Assembly: GCF_002217945.1 (NCBI RefSeq)
Contig: NZ_BCMG01000005.1
Coordinates: forward strand, 1 to 64,000
DNA: 64,000 bases
Reading direction: 5' to 3'
Source: Secundilactobacillus silagei JCM 19001
GTDB lineage: Bacteria; Bacillota; Bacilli; Lactobacillales; Lactobacillaceae
A program made the position numbers and the translations under genes. Below the pieces are notes generated by a model. It was not told the origin of the DNA. It did no database searches and saw only the letters and a list, made by a program, of their open reading frames with translations. Below are positions 35,688-44,812 of the stretch, piece by piece (the stretch's first letter is position 1; each line of letters starts with the position of its first letter).

Positions 35688-35725
35688 AAAAAAATGGAGA
35701 CCCTCGTTAAAAGAGCGTCTCCATT
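35688..35725 (-). terminator. Terminator of fakA
   Basis: On the minus strand ATGGAGACGCTC pairs with GAGGGTCTCCAT (one mismatch), followed by seven T. Confidence 0.9.
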
Positions 35726-35765
35726 ATGTTTTAGTTCAATTTAGTTATGCTGATTCTGAATAAAG

Positions 35766-37472
35766 TCATTCCACCGAGATCACAAACGGATAAACCGGTT
35801 GGTCCCCTTCGTGAATTTCAACTTCCAGCTCATCGTCGATCTTTTCAACGGCTGCCTGAACGTGTTCAGCAGTTTGCTTATCCGTATCGACACCGTAAAT
35901 GATCGTCACGATTTCACTGTCTTCATCGACCATCTTAGTGACCATTTGAATGGCGGCTTTTTCGGTGCTGTCAGTCACAACCGAGATCTTACCGTCAATG
36001 ATGCCCATAAAGTTGCCCTTCTTGATATCAAAGCCATCGACTTGGGTATCACGGATAGCGTGAGTGACTTCACCACTCTTAACGGTCGACAGGTTGTCTT
36101 CCATAGCGGATTGGTTTTCTTCAAGGGTATGATCCGGTTCAAAGCCCAACATTGCGGTCATGCCTTGAGAGATTGTCTTGCTGTGCACGATCACTGCCGG
36201 AACATCAACGACCTTAACTGCTTGTTCAGCAGCTAAGAAAATATTGCCGTTGTTCGGCACAATGATGGCCTGCTTAGCGTGACTTTCTTGAATTGCATCC
36301 GCAATATCTTGGGTACTTGGATTCATGGTCTGACCGCCAGAAATAACGGTGGTGGCCCCTAAACTCTTAAACAGGGTCTGCATCCCCTTACCAGCAGCAA
36401 TCGTAATGATGGCCGTCTCAGGGGCTTCAGCAGGCGCTTCGGCAGTGGCAACTGGTGCTTCACTCGCAGCGTTTTCCTCGTCATTTTCAATGATGGTCTC
36501 TTGCTGGAGACGCATGTTATCAACTTTGACTTTAGCCAGGTCACCAAATGACTGGCCCCAAGCCATGACCTTACCTGGGTGTTCCGTATGAACGTGGACC
36601 TTCACGATTTCGTCATCGTTGACCACTAATAATGAATCGCCCAACTTAGCCAGATAATCATAGAAGGTATCATAGTCAAACTTGTGTTCAACTTGTTTAC
36701 CCCGGCCGATACGAACCATGATCTCGGTGCAGTAACCATAGACAATGTCGTCAGGGTTCAATTTACCCTGCACACTGCGATGGTGTTCAGCATCGACCAT
36801 TTCATCCATCTCGGTAGGATTAGGCTGGTGAGCGCCCTTTTGAGCCGTTTCACGGCCATTTAAGACATCATCAAATGCCTGAAGCACAAAAGTTAGCCCT
36901 TGACCACCAGAATCCACCACACCAACCTGCTTCAAAACAGGTAGTAGATCAGGCGTGGTTTTTAAAGCAGCCGCAGCCGCATCATAAGTGGCATCCATCA
37001 CGGCTACGATATCATCTTCGCGAGCCACCGTCTTACGGGCCGCCTTAGCAGCTTCCCGAATAACGGTCAGGATGGTGCCTTCAGTTGGCTTCATAACCGC
37101 TTTATAGGCGGTTTGAGCACCGGCCGCGATGCCATCGACCAAGTCAGAAGCTGACAAGGTATCTTTGTCCGCAATGGCCTTTGAAAAGCCCCTAAAAATC
37201 TGCGATAAAATAACACCAGAGTTACCACGGGCACCCATTAACAGTCCCTTTGCGAGGGCTTGGGCTAATTCACCGACTTTGGTGCTACTTGATTCGTTAA
37301 CGTACTTTAAGCCGCTATCCAACGACAAACTCATGTTAGTCCCAGTGTCACCATCGGGCACCGGAAACACATTTAATGAATTAATGAATTCAGCGTTTTG
37401 ATCCAGTGCTGCTGAGGCAGCCTCAATCATTTTGATGAACTCACGATTCGTTATTTCTTTCGTTTGCAACAA
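35766..37472 (-). CDS. fakA: Fatty acid kinase FakA (DAK2-domain, YloV)
   Basis: Phosphorylates exogenous fatty acids bound to FakB, making acyl-phosphate that feeds PlsX/PlsY. About 568 residues from TTG 37472; CGGAGG lies 6 bases before it, while a GTG eight codons earlier would contain that ribosome site. N-terminal DhaL-like kinase domain (NVFPVPDGDTGTNMSLSL with the Asp cluster, then ARGNSGVILSQIFRG), a middle domain, and a C-terminal YloV domain (IVPNNGNIFLAAEQAV). It follows the Asp23-family gene; recG, its usual downstream neighbour, is now ~9 kb away. Confidence 0.95.
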   Translation of the reverse strand: MLQTKEITNREFIKMIEAASAALDQNAEFINSLNVFPVPDGDTGTNMSLSLDSGLKYVNESSSTKVGELAQALAKGLLMGARGNSGVILSQIFRGFSKAIADKDTLSASDLVDGIAAGAQTAYKAVMKPTEGTILTVIREAAKAARKTVAREDDIVAVMDATYDAAAAALKTTPDLLPVLKQVGVVDSGGQGLTFVLQAFDDVLNGRETAQKGAHQPNPTEMDEMVDAEHHRSVQGKLNPDDIVYGYCTEIMVRIGRGKQVEHKFDYDTFYDYLAKLGDSLLVVNDDEIVKVHVHTEHPGKVMAWGQSFGDLAKVKVDNMRLQQETIIENDEENAASEAPVATAEAPAEAPETAIITIAAGKGMQTLFKSLGATTVISGGQTMNPSTQDIADAIQESHAKQAIIVPNNGNIFLAAEQAVKVVDVPAVIVHSKTISQGMTAMLGFEPDHTLEENQSAMEDNLSTVKSGEVTHAIRDTQVDGFDIKKGNFMGIIDGKISVVTDSTEKAAIQMVTKMVDEDSEIVTIIYGVDTDKQTAEHVQAAVEKIDDELEVEIHEGDQPVYPFVISVE

Positions 37473-37488
37473 CTTTATCCTCCGCTTC

Positions 37489-37851
37489 TTACTCACTTAA
37501 TACTTGAACGCCTTGAACTGTAATGTTAACAGCATTGGCAGTAATTCCAAGCATCGTTTCCAAATTATATTTCACTTTTGATTGAACGGTTCGGGAAACT
37601 TCTGAAATCTTCGTTCCGTAGCTGACAATAATATTGACATCAACTGCAACCCCGTTATCTTCTTGACGGACGACAACGCCCTTGGCATAATTATTACGAT
37701 TCAAAATAACATTTACGTTATCCCGGATCTGGTTCTTGCTTGCCATACCTACAACACCATATGAATCAGTGGCAGCACCACCAACGACTGTAGCAATGAC
37801 ATCATTATCAATATCGATTAAGCCATGTTTTGTTTTAATTTTTACGGCCAT
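37489..37851 (-). CDS. Asp23/Gls24 family protein (YloU-like)
   Basis: 120 residues, single Asp23 domain (GVVGMASKNQIRDNVNVIL ... VNIIVSYGTKISEVSRTVQ). The family is linked to envelope stress and membrane association in Firmicutes. It is directly upstream of fakA, the usual yloU-yloV pair, and divergent from rpmB. Confidence 0.95.
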   Translation of the reverse strand: MAVKIKTKHGLIDIDNDVIATVVGGAATDSYGVVGMASKNQIRDNVNVILNRNNYAKGVVVRQEDNGVAVDVNIIVSYGTKISEVSRTVQSKVKYNLETMLGITANAVNITVQGVQVLSE

Positions 37852-37919
37852 CTAGAGTAGCCTCCTTGCATACTAGTCTTCACGATAATTTATATTACCA
37901 CAAATTGGGCATTACCGTT

Positions 37920-37949
37920 ATGATAATTAATCGGATTGATTGCTGTCAA
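37920..37949 (-). promoter_or_regulatory. Promoter of the Asp23-family gene and fakA
   Basis: On the minus strand a consensus TTGACA (37944-37949) lies 18 bases from TATCAT (37920-37925). The -35 abuts the CAAGTAA-aa-TTACTTG inverted repeat. Confidence 0.75.
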
Positions 37950-37963
37950 GTAAAATTACTTGA
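37948..37963. promoter_or_regulatory. Inverted repeat between the divergent rpmB and Asp23 promoters
   Basis: CAAGTAA and TTACTTG form an inverted repeat with a 2-base centre between the two promoters, overlapping the minus-strand -35. It is a candidate regulator site; no known consensus recognised. Confidence 0.4.
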
Positions 37964-37973
37964 AAGAAAACTA

Positions 37974-38002
37974 TTGCATTCCACCGGGGGTTATGATAAA
38001 TT
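37974..38002 (+). promoter_or_regulatory. rpmB promoter
   Basis: TTGCAT (37974-37979) and TAAATT (37997-38002) are 17 bases apart, ~60 bases upstream of the rpmB ATG. Confidence 0.7.
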
Positions 38003-38059
38003 ATTTTAGTGAGCTAAAAAGCAACGTTTTTTAGATAAGTCTAAAAGGAGGTAGTTACC

Positions 38060-38245
38060 ATGGCAAAGGATTTCATCAACGGTAAGCGCACCCGTTTCGG
38101 TAACAAGCGCTCTCACGCCTTGAATTCATCACGGCGTGCTTGGAAGCCAAACTTGCAAAAAGTTCGTATTTTAGTGGATGGCAAGCCTAAGAAGGTTTGG
38201 ATTTCTGCACGAACTTTGAAGTCAGGCAAAGTGACTCGAGTTTAG
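38060..38245 (+). CDS. rpmB: 50S ribosomal protein L28
   Basis: 61 very basic residues: [31 protein letters not shown] and [13 protein letters not shown] are characteristic of L28. No Cys pairs, so it is the zinc-free form. AAGGAGG lies before the ATG. Monocistronic between its promoter and terminator, and the only plus-strand core gene in the right half besides 50561. Confidence 0.97.
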   Translation: MAKDFINGKRTRFGNKRSHALNSSRRAWKPNLQKVRILVDGKPKKVWISARTLKSGKVTRV

Positions 38246-38253
38246 TTAAGAAA

Positions 38254-38280
38254 GTTTGGCGCGGTAGCCAAGCTTTTTTT
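38254..38280 (+). terminator. Terminator of rpmB
   Basis: TTTGGC pairs with GCCAAG(C) around GCGGTA, followed by seven T. Confidence 0.85.
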
Positions 38281-38315
38281 GTGAATTTTTAAAATCTTTC
38301 TTTCAACCAAAAGAA

Positions 38316-38354
38316 CCACTGTTAACGATCAATTTCGTTAGCGGTGATTTTTTT
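38316..38354 (+). terminator. Second hairpin terminator downstream of rpmB
   Basis: CCACTGTTAACG pairs with CGTTAGCGGTG across an 8-base loop, followed by seven T. Confidence 0.75.
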
Positions 38355-38361
38355 GTGCACC

Positions 38362-38396
38362 TAAAAAAGTTAGGTGCGATTGATCAGCACCTAACC
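38362..38396 (-). terminator. Terminator of thiN
   Basis: On the minus strand GTTAGGTGC pairs with GCACCTAAC around TGATCAATC, followed by six T. Confidence 0.85.
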
Positions 38397-38410
38397 CCTT
38401 CCAAAAATGA

Positions 38411-39058
38411 TTAATCTTTACTTTGAATAACAGCCACCATGCCACTATCAAATGAAAAATGACCGGTGTCGCCAACAAATTCATTACTGGCGTAAGAAAT
38501 TGGCCGGGTCACGTTTTTACCCTGCAAATTGTACTTTTCATCAGGCAAGGTCAAGTTATTCACCTGTTCAAGAGTCACAAAGGCCAAATATTTTTTATCC
38601 GGTTCCTTAGTGATCTCATACGAACCCGGTGCGTAAAACGTAATCGTGTTTTGCCGATCAATAAAGCGAATCTTCGGTGCAAATTGGCGGTACCGCGGTT
38701 CCAAAACGATCCATAGGTTAGCCAGGAAATGGTCTAAACGGCCACCAGTGGCCCCGTAAATGTCTAACCGGTCGTAGTGAAATTCATGTAGCGCCACGGT
38801 CACAGCTAGCTGCGTATCGGTTTCGTCCTTTTCCGGTTTGGCCTGCCGAATGTCAGCAACTGCACCTTTAACGCGCTTTAGTTCATCAGCAGTCAGCGAA
38901 TCAAAATCGCCAATGGCCACTAATGGCGTAATGCCCAGCTTTAATAAGCGCAGCGTGCCACGGTCAGCACCGATCCAGTCACCGCTTACCTTGCCAGCAC
39001 TTAACTGCTCAGGCCATTCACTGGTAGGACCACCTACCAGCAAGTTAAGATGTGTCAT
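38411..39058 (-). CDS. thiN: Thiamine pyrophosphokinase
   Basis: 215 residues. Transfers pyrophosphate from ATP to thiamine, giving thiamine diphosphate. ADRGTLRLLKLGITPLVAIGDFDS and DETDTQLAV in the catalytic part, GATGGRLDHFLANL and ISYASNEFVG are typical; here quoted in part. It is last in the run priA ... rsgA-rpe-thiN and begins where rpe ends. Confidence 0.95.
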   Translation of the reverse strand: MTHLNLLVGGPTSEWPEQLSAGKVSGDWIGADRGTLRLLKLGITPLVAIGDFDSLTADELKRVKGAVADIRQAKPEKDETDTQLAVTVALHEFHYDRLDIYGATGGRLDHFLANLWIVLEPRYRQFAPKIRFIDRQNTITFYAPGSYEITKEPDKKYLAFVTLEQVNNLTLPDEKYNLQGKNVTRPISYASNEFVGDTGHFSFDSGMVAVIQSKD

Positions 39059-39709
39059 TTACTTGGTCGCATCCTTCAAAGCTTTAACTTTAGCAGCAGG
39101 GTCAACCCCGTCAAAGACGTATGAGCCAGCAACAGCAACGGTTGCACCAGCTTTTTGGCAGTCCACGATGGTCGTGTTCTTAACGCCGCCATCAACTTCG
39201 ATGTCAAAGTCATAGCCTTCAGTTTGCTTCAATTGGTCGAGTTGCGTAATCTTCTTCAACGTTTCAGGCAGGAACTTTTGGCCACCAAAGCCGGGGTTAA
39301 CCGTCATGACAAGTACTTGGTCAACCATATATAAAACGGGCTTGATTGCTTCGACAGGCGTCCCTGGGTTGATCACAACTTCGGCCTTGGCACCAGCGTT
39401 TTTGATCAATTGCAGTGCCCGGTGAATATGTGGCGTTGCTTCAACGTGCACACCAATGATGTCAGCACCGTTTTCAGCAAACTGTTCAACGAACCGTTCT
39501 GGGTTTTGGACCATCATGTGAACATCCAAGGTCATGTTAGTAATTGGGCGAATGGCCTTTAACCAACCTGGACCATAGGAAATAGCGGGTACAAATGAGC
39601 CGTCCATAACGTCAATATGGAGGTATTCAGCACCAGCCTTGTCCACTTTTTCAATATCTCTTTGAAGATTAACATAATCAGCACTTAAAATTGATGGTGC
39701 GATTTTCAT
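39059..39709 (-). CDS. rpe: Ribulose-phosphate 3-epimerase
   Basis: 216 residues, (beta/alpha)8 barrel. Interconverts ribulose 5-phosphate and xylulose 5-phosphate, the substrate of phosphoketolase in lactobacilli. KIAPSILSADYVNLQRDI, HIDVMDGSFVPAIS, LDVHMMVQNPE and VNPGFGGQKF show the metal and catalytic residues intact. It starts 10 bases after rsgA. Confidence 0.97.
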   Translation of the reverse strand: MKIAPSILSADYVNLQRDIEKVDKAGAEYLHIDVMDGSFVPAISYGPGWLKAIRPITNMTLDVHMMVQNPERFVEQFAENGADIIGVHVEATPHIHRALQLIKNAGAKAEVVINPGTPVEAIKPVLYMVDQVLVMTVNPGFGGQKFLPETLKKITQLDQLKQTEGYDFDIEVDGGVKNTTIVDCQKAGATVAVAGSYVFDGVDPAAKVKALKDATK

Positions 39710-39719
39710 ACATAATCCC

Positions 39720-40622
39720 TCATTTCTCAGATTTGCGATAATTTGGTTTTTGATTCTTCAGAGTCTGATACAGCTGCAGGTAATTGTCATAACGCGATTG
39801 TAAAATATCACCTGACTCAACTAATGCCTTCACAGCACAGCCGGGTTCATTGACGTGGACACAGCCCCGAAAACGGCAATCAACAGAGGCGCGACGGAAT
39901 TCACGAAAATACTTGCCTAATGATCTGGCATCCATTGAAAACGTATCGTACGATGAAAATCCTGGTGTGTCAGCAATTAAGCCACCAGCCACTGCCAGTA
40001 ATTGAACGCGCCGGGTGGTATGCTTCCCACGATTTAAGGCAGCAGAGATCTCGCCGGTGGCCAATTTTAAATCTGGCGCCACGTGATTCAGCAAAGTTGA
40101 CTTACCAGCCCCAGTCTGACCCATGATGACACTCACTTTACCAGCTAGCAGGTCGTCCACTTCTTTTAGTGCCGCTGCCGAAAATGGTTCGGCCGTATAC
40201 ACGACCTGATAGCCAATTTTGCGATACGCAGCCGCAATTCCAGCAAATTCAGTCTGTTCAGCTGCCGTCAGCAGGTCAGTCTTGGTCAGATAGATCACCG
40301 GTTCAATATCGGCAATCTCCAGGGCCAATAACTGCCGGTCAAGCAGATTAGTTGAAAAGGCTGGCTGGCGCACAGCCGTCGCCACGATTGCCTGATCAAC
40401 GTTGGCAACTGGTGGTCTGACCAATGAGTTGCGCCTGGGCTTAACCTCTAAAATATAGCCTTCGTGATCGTTAGGCGCATCGATCACAACGCGATCCCCC
40501 ACTAGCGGCGTAATCTTCCGGTTACGGAAATTACCGCGAGCACGGGTGCGTACCAGTCTTCCTGAGTCCGTCATGACATCATAAAAGCCACTTAATGATT
40601 GTCGAATTTGGCCTTCCGCCAC
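39720..40622 (-). CDS. rsgA: Ribosome small-subunit GTPase RsgA
   Basis: About 300 residues from a GTG at 40622 (AGGTGG seven bases upstream); an ATG six codons earlier is the alternative. Circularly permuted GTPase that checks 30S maturation: TKTD (G4) comes before GQTGAGKST (G1) and DTPGF (G3). N-terminal OB-fold, C-terminal zinc motif [16 protein letters not shown]. Part of the conserved prpC-stkP-rsgA-rpe-thiN run. Confidence 0.96.
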   Translation of the reverse strand: MAEGQIRQSLSGFYDVMTDSGRLVRTRARGNFRNRKITPLVGDRVVIDAPNDHEGYILEVKPRRNSLVRPPVANVDQAIVATAVRQPAFSTNLLDRQLLALEIADIEPVIYLTKTDLLTAAEQTEFAGIAAAYRKIGYQVVYTAEPFSAAALKEVDDLLAGKVSVIMGQTGAGKSTLLNHVAPDLKLATGEISAALNRGKHTTRRVQLLAVAGGLIADTPGFSSYDTFSMDARSLGKYFREFRRASVDCRFRGCVHVNEPGCAVKALVESGDILQSRYDNYLQLYQTLKNQKPNYRKSEK

Positions 40623-40652
40623 ATCAACGCCACCTTTCATAATTCTGGATAA

Positions 40653-40694
40653 TTAAAACCAGTTCTCTTATATTATAAAAGAACTGGTTTTAAA
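40653..40694 (-). terminator. Hairpin between stkP and rsgA
   Basis: AAAACCAGTTCT and AGAACTGGTTTT form a perfect 12 bp stem around ~13 bases. It probably limits read-through into rsgA. The loop holds TATAAT on the minus strand, which could be a -10 for rsgA. Confidence 0.75.
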
Positions 40695-40706
40695 ATGCAG
40701 TAATTA

Positions 40707-42710
40707 TTAATGAGAATTTTTAGTCACGTTGTTATCGGATAAAATAACCTTACCATCCCGAACGATTTTATAGCCGCCACTCTTACCGGAAGCCACCGCA
40801 AACGGAATCGAGACTTGGGTATCCTGAGCAATAGTTAATTGCTTATAAACCGTTTTGTAGCTATGATCGTGATCCCGGATGTAGATTTGAACGGTATTCA
40901 CGTCGTCACTAGATGAAGACGAGCTGCTAGTCTTGCTTGAATCACTGGAGCTAGAAGCACTGGCTTCAAAGGGAATATCAACGTCAACGTTAAAGTCTTC
41001 AACTTTTGGTTCGGACTTCGAGACTGGCTTTTTCCCTCTGGACAAGGTGACAACCACGGTTGACCCTTCCCTGACCGTACTGCCGGCCCCAGGAGTTTGG
41101 TCAATGACCGTGTCTTTAGTTCGGTTATCATACCGGTACCTAAAGGAAATATTGATCGACTCACGCGTCGCATACCGCTGAACCTGAGCCTTATTTTTAC
41201 CCGTTAAATCAGCCAGCTGCAACTGCCGCTGACCAGCTGAAACCGTTAAAGTCACCGTGGTGTTTTTCGGATCGATGCGCTGGCCATTTTCGACACTTTG
41301 CTGGAGCACGTTACCGATGGGCACCTCGTTAGACGACTCATTTTGCCGCTTAACGGTGATCCCCTTGGCCTTCAGCAGCGCTTCCGCCCGTGTATAGGAT
41401 TGACCCACGTAGTTGCCAACTTTGACTAACCGCGGTCCCGTACTGACGTAGAGGCTGATCTTAGCGTTCTTTTTAGCCGTTTGCTCCGCTGCTGGTGACG
41501 TTTTAATGATCAGGTTCTTCTTAATATCCACACTGGATTGCCGTTTAATCGAACCAGTATTCAAATCATTATCGGATAATTTTTGCTGCGCCTCATTTAC
41601 CGTCAGGCCACTCACATCCGGTACCGTCACTGATTGGGGACGGCCCAGCCAAAACGCCAGACCCACCGCTGCCAGCAAAATAACCGCTAATCCCAATAAA
41701 ATGTAACGTAAGCGCCGCCGATGCCGCCGCTTTTTTTTCGGCTTAACCGGTGGGGTGTCATCATCTTTTACCGGCGGGGTCTCAGTCTCATCTTGAACCG
41801 CCTGCGAATGTAAAGCAGCCGGGTCAAGCACCTTGGTTTCACCATCATCAACTTCTGAATTAGGTACAAACTTCGGTTCTGATGCCCGCCTCGGCGATAA
41901 CGCCGTCTCCAGATCATTGGCCATATCGGTCACCGTTTCGTAACGGTCAGCCGGCCGCTTGGAGGAGGCCTTTAAGACCACGTTTTCTAACGCCTGCGGA
42001 ATCCGCGGATCAAATTCACGGACGGATGGAATATCGGATTGAAAGTGCTTGATGGCAATTGAAATCGCGGTTTCACCCTTAAAGGGCACCGTTCCCGTTA
42101 AAAGTTCATAGAGAATGATCCCTAACGAGTAAATATCCGACTTTTTAGTCGCCATACCGCCACGGGCCTGTTCTGGGGACAAATAGTGAACTGAACCCAA
42201 TACCGTGTTCGTTTGAGTCAGTGCATTCTCTGATAAGGCCACTGCAATCCCAAAATCGGTAATCTTGGTGACCCCATTTTCATCGATCAGGATGTTTTGC
42301 GGCTTCAGGTCACGGTGAATAATATTGTGTTCATGCGCGACTGCCACGGCCGACAGCACCTGTTCCATAATGTTGATGACTTCCTGATAAGGAATGGGAA
42401 AGTGCTTTTTGATGTAGGCCTTTAAGTCCATCCCCTTCACGTATTCCATCACCATGTACTGCATGCCGTTTTCTTCACCCACGTCATACACGCTCACGAT
42501 GTTTGGGTGAACCAGCTCAGTGGCCGCTAACCCTTCCCGCTGAAACCGCTTGATGGTATGGGGATCGTCGCGTAGATCAAGTCTTAATAGCTTCACGGAA
42601 ACGTCCCGGTCTAAAATGAGATCATGGGCTAAATAAACGTTTGCCATGCCGCCTTCGCCTAAGGCTTTCAGAATTCGGTATCGGCCGCCTAAAACGTAAT
42701 TTGGTCGCAT
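40707..42710 (-). CDS. stkP: Ser/Thr protein kinase with PASTA repeats (StkP/PrkC)
   Basis: 667 residues. Cytosolic Hanks-type kinase (GEGGMANVYLAHD at ~18-30, HRDLKPQNIL, DFGIAVA, SPEQARGG), a basic stretch, one membrane helix (~residues 337-356, LLGLAVILLAAVGLAFWLG), three extracellular PASTA repeats (~360-560) and a Ser-rich C-terminal extension. PASTA domains sense peptidoglycan fragments; the kinase controls cell-wall growth and division. The prpC phosphatase overlaps its start by one base. Confidence 0.97.
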   Translation of the reverse strand: MRPNYVLGGRYRILKALGEGGMANVYLAHDLILDRDVSVKLLRLDLRDDPHTIKRFQREGLAATELVHPNIVSVYDVGEENGMQYMVMEYVKGMDLKAYIKKHFPIPYQEVINIMEQVLSAVAVAHEHNIIHRDLKPQNILIDENGVTKITDFGIAVALSENALTQTNTVLGSVHYLSPEQARGGMATKKSDIYSLGIILYELLTGTVPFKGETAISIAIKHFQSDIPSVREFDPRIPQALENVVLKASSKRPADRYETVTDMANDLETALSPRRASEPKFVPNSEVDDGETKVLDPAALHSQAVQDETETPPVKDDDTPPVKPKKKRRHRRRLRYILLGLAVILLAAVGLAFWLGRPQSVTVPDVSGLTVNEAQQKLSDNDLNTGSIKRQSSVDIKKNLIIKTSPAAEQTAKKNAKISLYVSTGPRLVKVGNYVGQSYTRAEALLKAKGITVKRQNESSNEVPIGNVLQQSVENGQRIDPKNTTVTLTVSAGQRQLQLADLTGKNKAQVQRYATRESINISFRYRYDNRTKDTVIDQTPGAGSTVREGSTVVVTLSRGKKPVSKSEPKVEDFNVDVDIPFEASASSSSDSSKTSSSSSSSDDVNTVQIYIRDHDHSYKTVYKQLTIAQDTQVSIPFAVASGKSGGYKIVRDGKVILSDNNVTKNSH

Positions 42711-43453
42711 TAGTCAGCCACCTCCGATTGGTCATCGATCAAGATCACACTAATATTATCCAAACCGCCAGCATCGTTAGCTAACTTAATGAGTTCATCA
42801 CATTTTGCCTGCAACGCTGCGTCAGATTCAAGGACAGCTTGAATCTGATCATCATTGACCATATCGCTTAAGCCGTCCGAACAGAGCAGCAGCATATCGT
42901 TATCCGTTAATTCTAAGTAATGCATGTCAATTTGGACCGCTTTTTCAATCCCCAAAGACCGGGTAATGACGTTTTTTTGGGGGTGAACCCGGGCCGCCTG
43001 CTTTGACAGTTCACCCCGTTTGACCAGTTCATTGACCAGCGAATGGTCTTCCGTCACTTGAGAAAAAACGTGATCACGCAACAGGTAAGCTCGGCTATCA
43101 CCAATGTTGCCAATCAGCACCGTCTGGTCAAAGATCACCGTTAGCACCACGGTCGTCCCCATGCCCTTTAGATCAAGGTACTGTTCAGACCGATCGCGAA
43201 TGTCCTGATTTTCAGATGAGATCTGGTTTTGCAGCCAGTTTTTGGTTTCGTCGATCGTTTTGACCGTGGTCGGCTGAAACGAATGGCCCATGTGCGCCAC
43301 CGCCATTTCAGAAGCCACATCGCCACCCTGATTACCACCAATACCATCCGCAATGATGGCCAGTGTTACGCCACTCTGGTTGGTAAATATGCCAATGCTG
43401 TCTTCGTTATCTTGTCGGCGCTTCCCTATTGCTGTTCGATAAGCAATCTGCAT
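42710..43453 (-). CDS. prpC: PP2C-type protein phosphatase
   Basis: 247 residues. Metal-dependent Ser/Thr phosphatase that reverses StkP. The metal-binding motifs ADGIGGNQGGDVAS, GDSRAYLL, LCSDGLSDMV and GLDNISVIL are intact. It lies 12 bases after rsmB and is coupled to stkP. Confidence 0.97.
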   Translation of the reverse strand: MQIAYRTAIGKRRQDNEDSIGIFTNQSGVTLAIIADGIGGNQGGDVASEMAVAHMGHSFQPTTVKTIDETKNWLQNQISSENQDIRDRSEQYLDLKGMGTTVVLTVIFDQTVLIGNIGDSRAYLLRDHVFSQVTEDHSLVNELVKRGELSKQAARVHPQKNVITRSLGIEKAVQIDMHYLELTDNDMLLLCSDGLSDMVNDDQIQAVLESDAALQAKCDELIKLANDAGGLDNISVILIDDQSEVAD

Positions 43454-43465
43454 GAGTAACCTCCA

Positions 43466-44812
43466 CTAACGTACCCGCTTGAACTGACCGATAAAGAAGC
43501 CGTCAGAATCAAAATCATCCGGGTAAATTTCAAGATAATCAGTTGTCCGGTCCGCCTTTAGATCACGGGCGGTTTCAACCCGTTGTGATTCAAAATCAGG
43601 GTGTTCAGCCAAGAAGGCCTTCACTACGTCCCGGTTTTCCTGATTAAGTATCGTACAAGTACTGTAAGTTATTATACCGTTAATTTTCACTTTTTGAGCA
43701 ACGGCGTTTAAAATATCCAGTTGAATTTTAGCCAAGGACGTCACGTCTTTCAGCTGCTTTTCGTAGCGAATTTCTGGCTTACGACGAACCAGGCCAATCC
43801 CTGAACAGGGCGCATCCACTAGAATTTCGTCAAAGGTCTGATCTTTAAAGACATCCTGGATCTTACGGGCATCAATAGCCTGCGTAACGACCCGATCACT
43901 CACGTTCATCCGGCGAGCGTTTTGTTTGACCAAATGAACTTTGTGTTCGTGAATGTCCAAAGCCACGACTTGACCGCGTTGATCAGCTGACAGCTGTCCG
44001 GCGATCTGAACCGTTTTACCACCGGGTGCTGAGCAGGCATCAAGGATCATCATGTTAGGCTGAATCTGCATACTTTCTGCGGGCAGCATAGCACTTTCAT
44101 CTTGAATGGTCACTTGACCGGATTTAAAGAGCTTCGCCTGATTAGCGGGTTTACCGCTGAGTACGAATCCCTGAACGGCCACTTGACTGTCCGCTACTTT
44201 GTAGCCTTCTTCTTCCAAGGCCGCCTTCGCATCCGCCATGGAAAGCTGTTCCGTAGCGACCCGAATCGACTGGTTAGCTGGATGGTTAATACTCTTTAAA
44301 ATACTGGTGGTCTTATCGGCCCCCAACTGGTCAGTTAACTCATTGATCAGCCATTCTGGGACGGAATAGACCAGACTTTGCCGTTTGATTGGATCATCAA
44401 TGTCAGCAGGGTCTTTGATCCCCACCCGGTCCATTTGGTGCAGCACGCCGGTCACAAACCGGCGAATACCCTCATGGCCACGGGTTTTAGCAATTTCGAT
44501 CGATTCATCAAAGATCGCCCGCTTGGGAACCCGTTCTAGATACTGCATCTGATAAACGGCAGTCTCTAGTAAGATCATGACCCAGTCAGCGACGCGCTTT
44601 TGGTTCTTGATGAAGGGTTCTAGCTGGTAATCGATGGTCATGCGGTGCTGAATGACGCCGTACACGATGGTGGTCATTAAACCGGCATCACGTTGGGAAA
44701 TATTGGAATCATCGATCATTTGATTCAGTTGCAGATTAGAATAGGCGCCATTTTTGACGCGGGTCAGTGCTGTAACGGCCATTGACCGCGGATTGTTATC
44801 AACTTTACTCAT
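43466..44812 (-). CDS. rsmB: 16S rRNA (cytosine967-C5)-methyltransferase
   Basis: 448 residues. N-terminal NusB-like RNA-binding domain (~1-130), then a methyltransferase domain with SAM motif DACSAPGGKT, catalytic VDAPCSG and the second Cys in YSTCT. Overlaps fmt by four bases. Confidence 0.96.
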   Translation of the reverse strand: MSKVDNNPRSMAVTALTRVKNGAYSNLQLNQMIDDSNISQRDAGLMTTIVYGVIQHRMTIDYQLEPFIKNQKRVADWVMILLETAVYQMQYLERVPKRAIFDESIEIAKTRGHEGIRRFVTGVLHQMDRVGIKDPADIDDPIKRQSLVYSVPEWLINELTDQLGADKTTSILKSINHPANQSIRVATEQLSMADAKAALEEEGYKVADSQVAVQGFVLSGKPANQAKLFKSGQVTIQDESAMLPAESMQIQPNMMILDACSAPGGKTVQIAGQLSADQRGQVVALDIHEHKVHLVKQNARRMNVSDRVVTQAIDARKIQDVFKDQTFDEILVDAPCSGIGLVRRKPEIRYEKQLKDVTSLAKIQLDILNAVAQKVKINGIITYSTCTILNQENRDVVKAFLAEHPDFESQRVETARDLKADRTTDYLEIYPDDFDSDGFFIGQFKRVR

